In this document: positions 63,521 to 64,000 of the stretch, in pieces
Layout of the letters: every line of letters starts with the position of its first letter
Position numbering within the stretch: position 1 is the stretch's first letter
Assembly (NCBI RefSeq): GCF_014694405.1
Contig: NZ_JAAUWV010000006.1
Coordinates: forward strand, 1 to 64,000
Reading direction: 5' to 3'
DNA length: 64,000 nt
From: Pseudoalteromonas sp. S16_S37
Lineage (GTDB): Bacteria > Pseudomonadota > Gammaproteobacteria > Enterobacterales > Alteromonadaceae
Made by a program: the position numbers and the translations under genes
The notes under the pieces: generated by a model
What the model was told of the DNA's origin: nothing
The model's database searches: none
Seen by the model: the letters and a program-made list of their open reading frames with translations, nothing else

Positions 63521-64000
63521 ATGAACATGAAACGCAGCAGATGGCGTGTAGGCCAATCCATAGGTGCCTTGGTGCTTTGTGCATTGACTAGTTTTACAGC
63601 CTATAGTGGTGATTACAAAACAATTCTTATTCATGGTTTTAACCCAAGCCAACTAGCTAATCCAAATGGGACTGATGTCGTTGGAGATGGCCAGTCCTAT
63701 TGGTCATCTTATTGGGGTAACAAAGCCGATGAGCGCATTGATTGGCCTTCGTATGAACGTATTGAAGGTAAAATTGCGTCACAGTGGCTTTGGCCGAAAT
63801 TAAAACAGTTTTCTGAGTCAAACTTGTGTGAACCTGGTTGTGTATTGCTAACGCATTCAACAGGAGACTTAGTCGCTCGCTACCTGATAGATAATCAAGC
63901 TAACTGGTTAGAAAATGCCGGATTACAGCCATTGAATATAGTGGCAACTTTTGACCTTGCTGGAGCTGGCGGCGGCAGTGAATTGGCTGACACCGCAGTA
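63521..64000 (+). CDS. Secreted alpha/beta hydrolase (lipase-like), 3' end outside the window
   Basis: The first 160 codons of a gene running off the window end. AGGAG lies at 63511 and the ATG at 63521. The signal peptide ends about residue 29-32 (TAYSGD). Next comes the oxyanion-strand motif TILIHGFNP, then a cysteine pair (LCEPGC) and the nucleophile elbow THSTGDLVARY, a GxSxG variant whose first glycine is Thr. Catalytic Asp and His would lie beyond the window. Similar to exported triacylglycerol-lipase-like hydrolases; the true substrate is unknown. Confidence 0.72.
   Translation, partial: MNMKRSRWRVGQSIGALVLCALTSFTAYSGDYKTILIHGFNPSQLANPNGTDVVGDGQSYWSSYWGNKADERIDWPSYERIEGKIASQWLWPKLKQFSESNLCEPGCVLLTHSTGDLVARYLIDNQANWLENAGLQPLNIVATFDLAGAGGGSELADTAV

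Overview
The window reads as chromosome of a marine gammaproteobacterium of the Alteromonadales, most likely Pseudoalteromonas or a close relative. This rests on several things: an hda / pheS-pheT-ihfA block, a GAPDH of about 480 residues with an N-terminal extension, many secreted proteins with PPC modules, a TonB-dependent maltodextrin locus with a flavin-dependent halogenase, and several c-di-GMP proteins. The genus is inferred from protein families recalled from memory; no search was run.

Layout. 1-1.35 kb: a truncated periplasmic binding protein and a complete 883-bp IS5-family element with 17-bp inverted repeats and a TA target duplication. 1.8-10.2 kb: secreted and envelope proteins, namely an M9 collagenase (PKD plus PPC), a solitary solute-binding protein, glyoxalase I, and a three-gene operon (cytochrome b / ethylbenzene-dehydrogenase-like protein, Lcl-domain protein, purple-acid-phosphatase-like protein with two PPC modules). 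10.4-19.1 kb: a GAF-GGDEF cyclase, a DUF2066 protein, hda, pheS-pheT-ihfA and a CSS-motif EAL phosphodiesterase.

19.1-33.6 kb is a starch/maltodextrin utilisation locus. It holds a cytoplasmic GH13 glucosidase, a divergent TonB receptor, a tryptophan-halogenase-like flavoenzyme, a periplasmic neopullulanase, a lipoprotein alpha-amylase, an MFS sugar transporter and a lipoprotein GH15 glucoamylase. Three copies of the 14-bp palindrome TG(a/c)ATACGTATGCA sit in front of its transcription units, as expected for one LacI-family repressor. Outer-membrane uptake, periplasmic depolymerisation, inner-membrane transport and cytoplasmic hydrolysis are all represented. The product glucose would be phosphorylated by the glucokinase at 38.7 kb, which is flanked by two LacI-family regulators.

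Between the glucoamylase and the regulators/glucokinase lies an accessory stretch of about 3.7 kb (33.65-37.39 kb). It contains a decayed serine protease, a HipB-like HTH gene coupled to an unknown 122-aa protein, an overlapping three-gene set (HTH, a 112-aa peptide carrying a 40-residue-spaced duplication with double-glycine motifs, a membrane protein), and a divergent 118-aa paralogue of the 122-aa protein. This is the best candidate for an undescribed system.

40.9-64 kb: a YdcH-like protein, a serine hydrolase, a GGDEF-EAL protein with a degraded EAL site, a LysR/RND efflux module, a quinone-oxidoreductase-like enzyme, an orphan MlaC-like protein, a DUF2989 lipoprotein, GAPDH, an M14 carboxypeptidase, an alanine/glycine:cation symporter with a large insert, a zinc-ribbon / DUF1315 / DUF349 cluster, a divergent ohr/ohrR pair with two matching candidate operators, an anchored unknown protein, and the start of a secreted alpha/beta hydrolase cut by the window end. 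I saw no rRNA, tRNA or CRISPR array.
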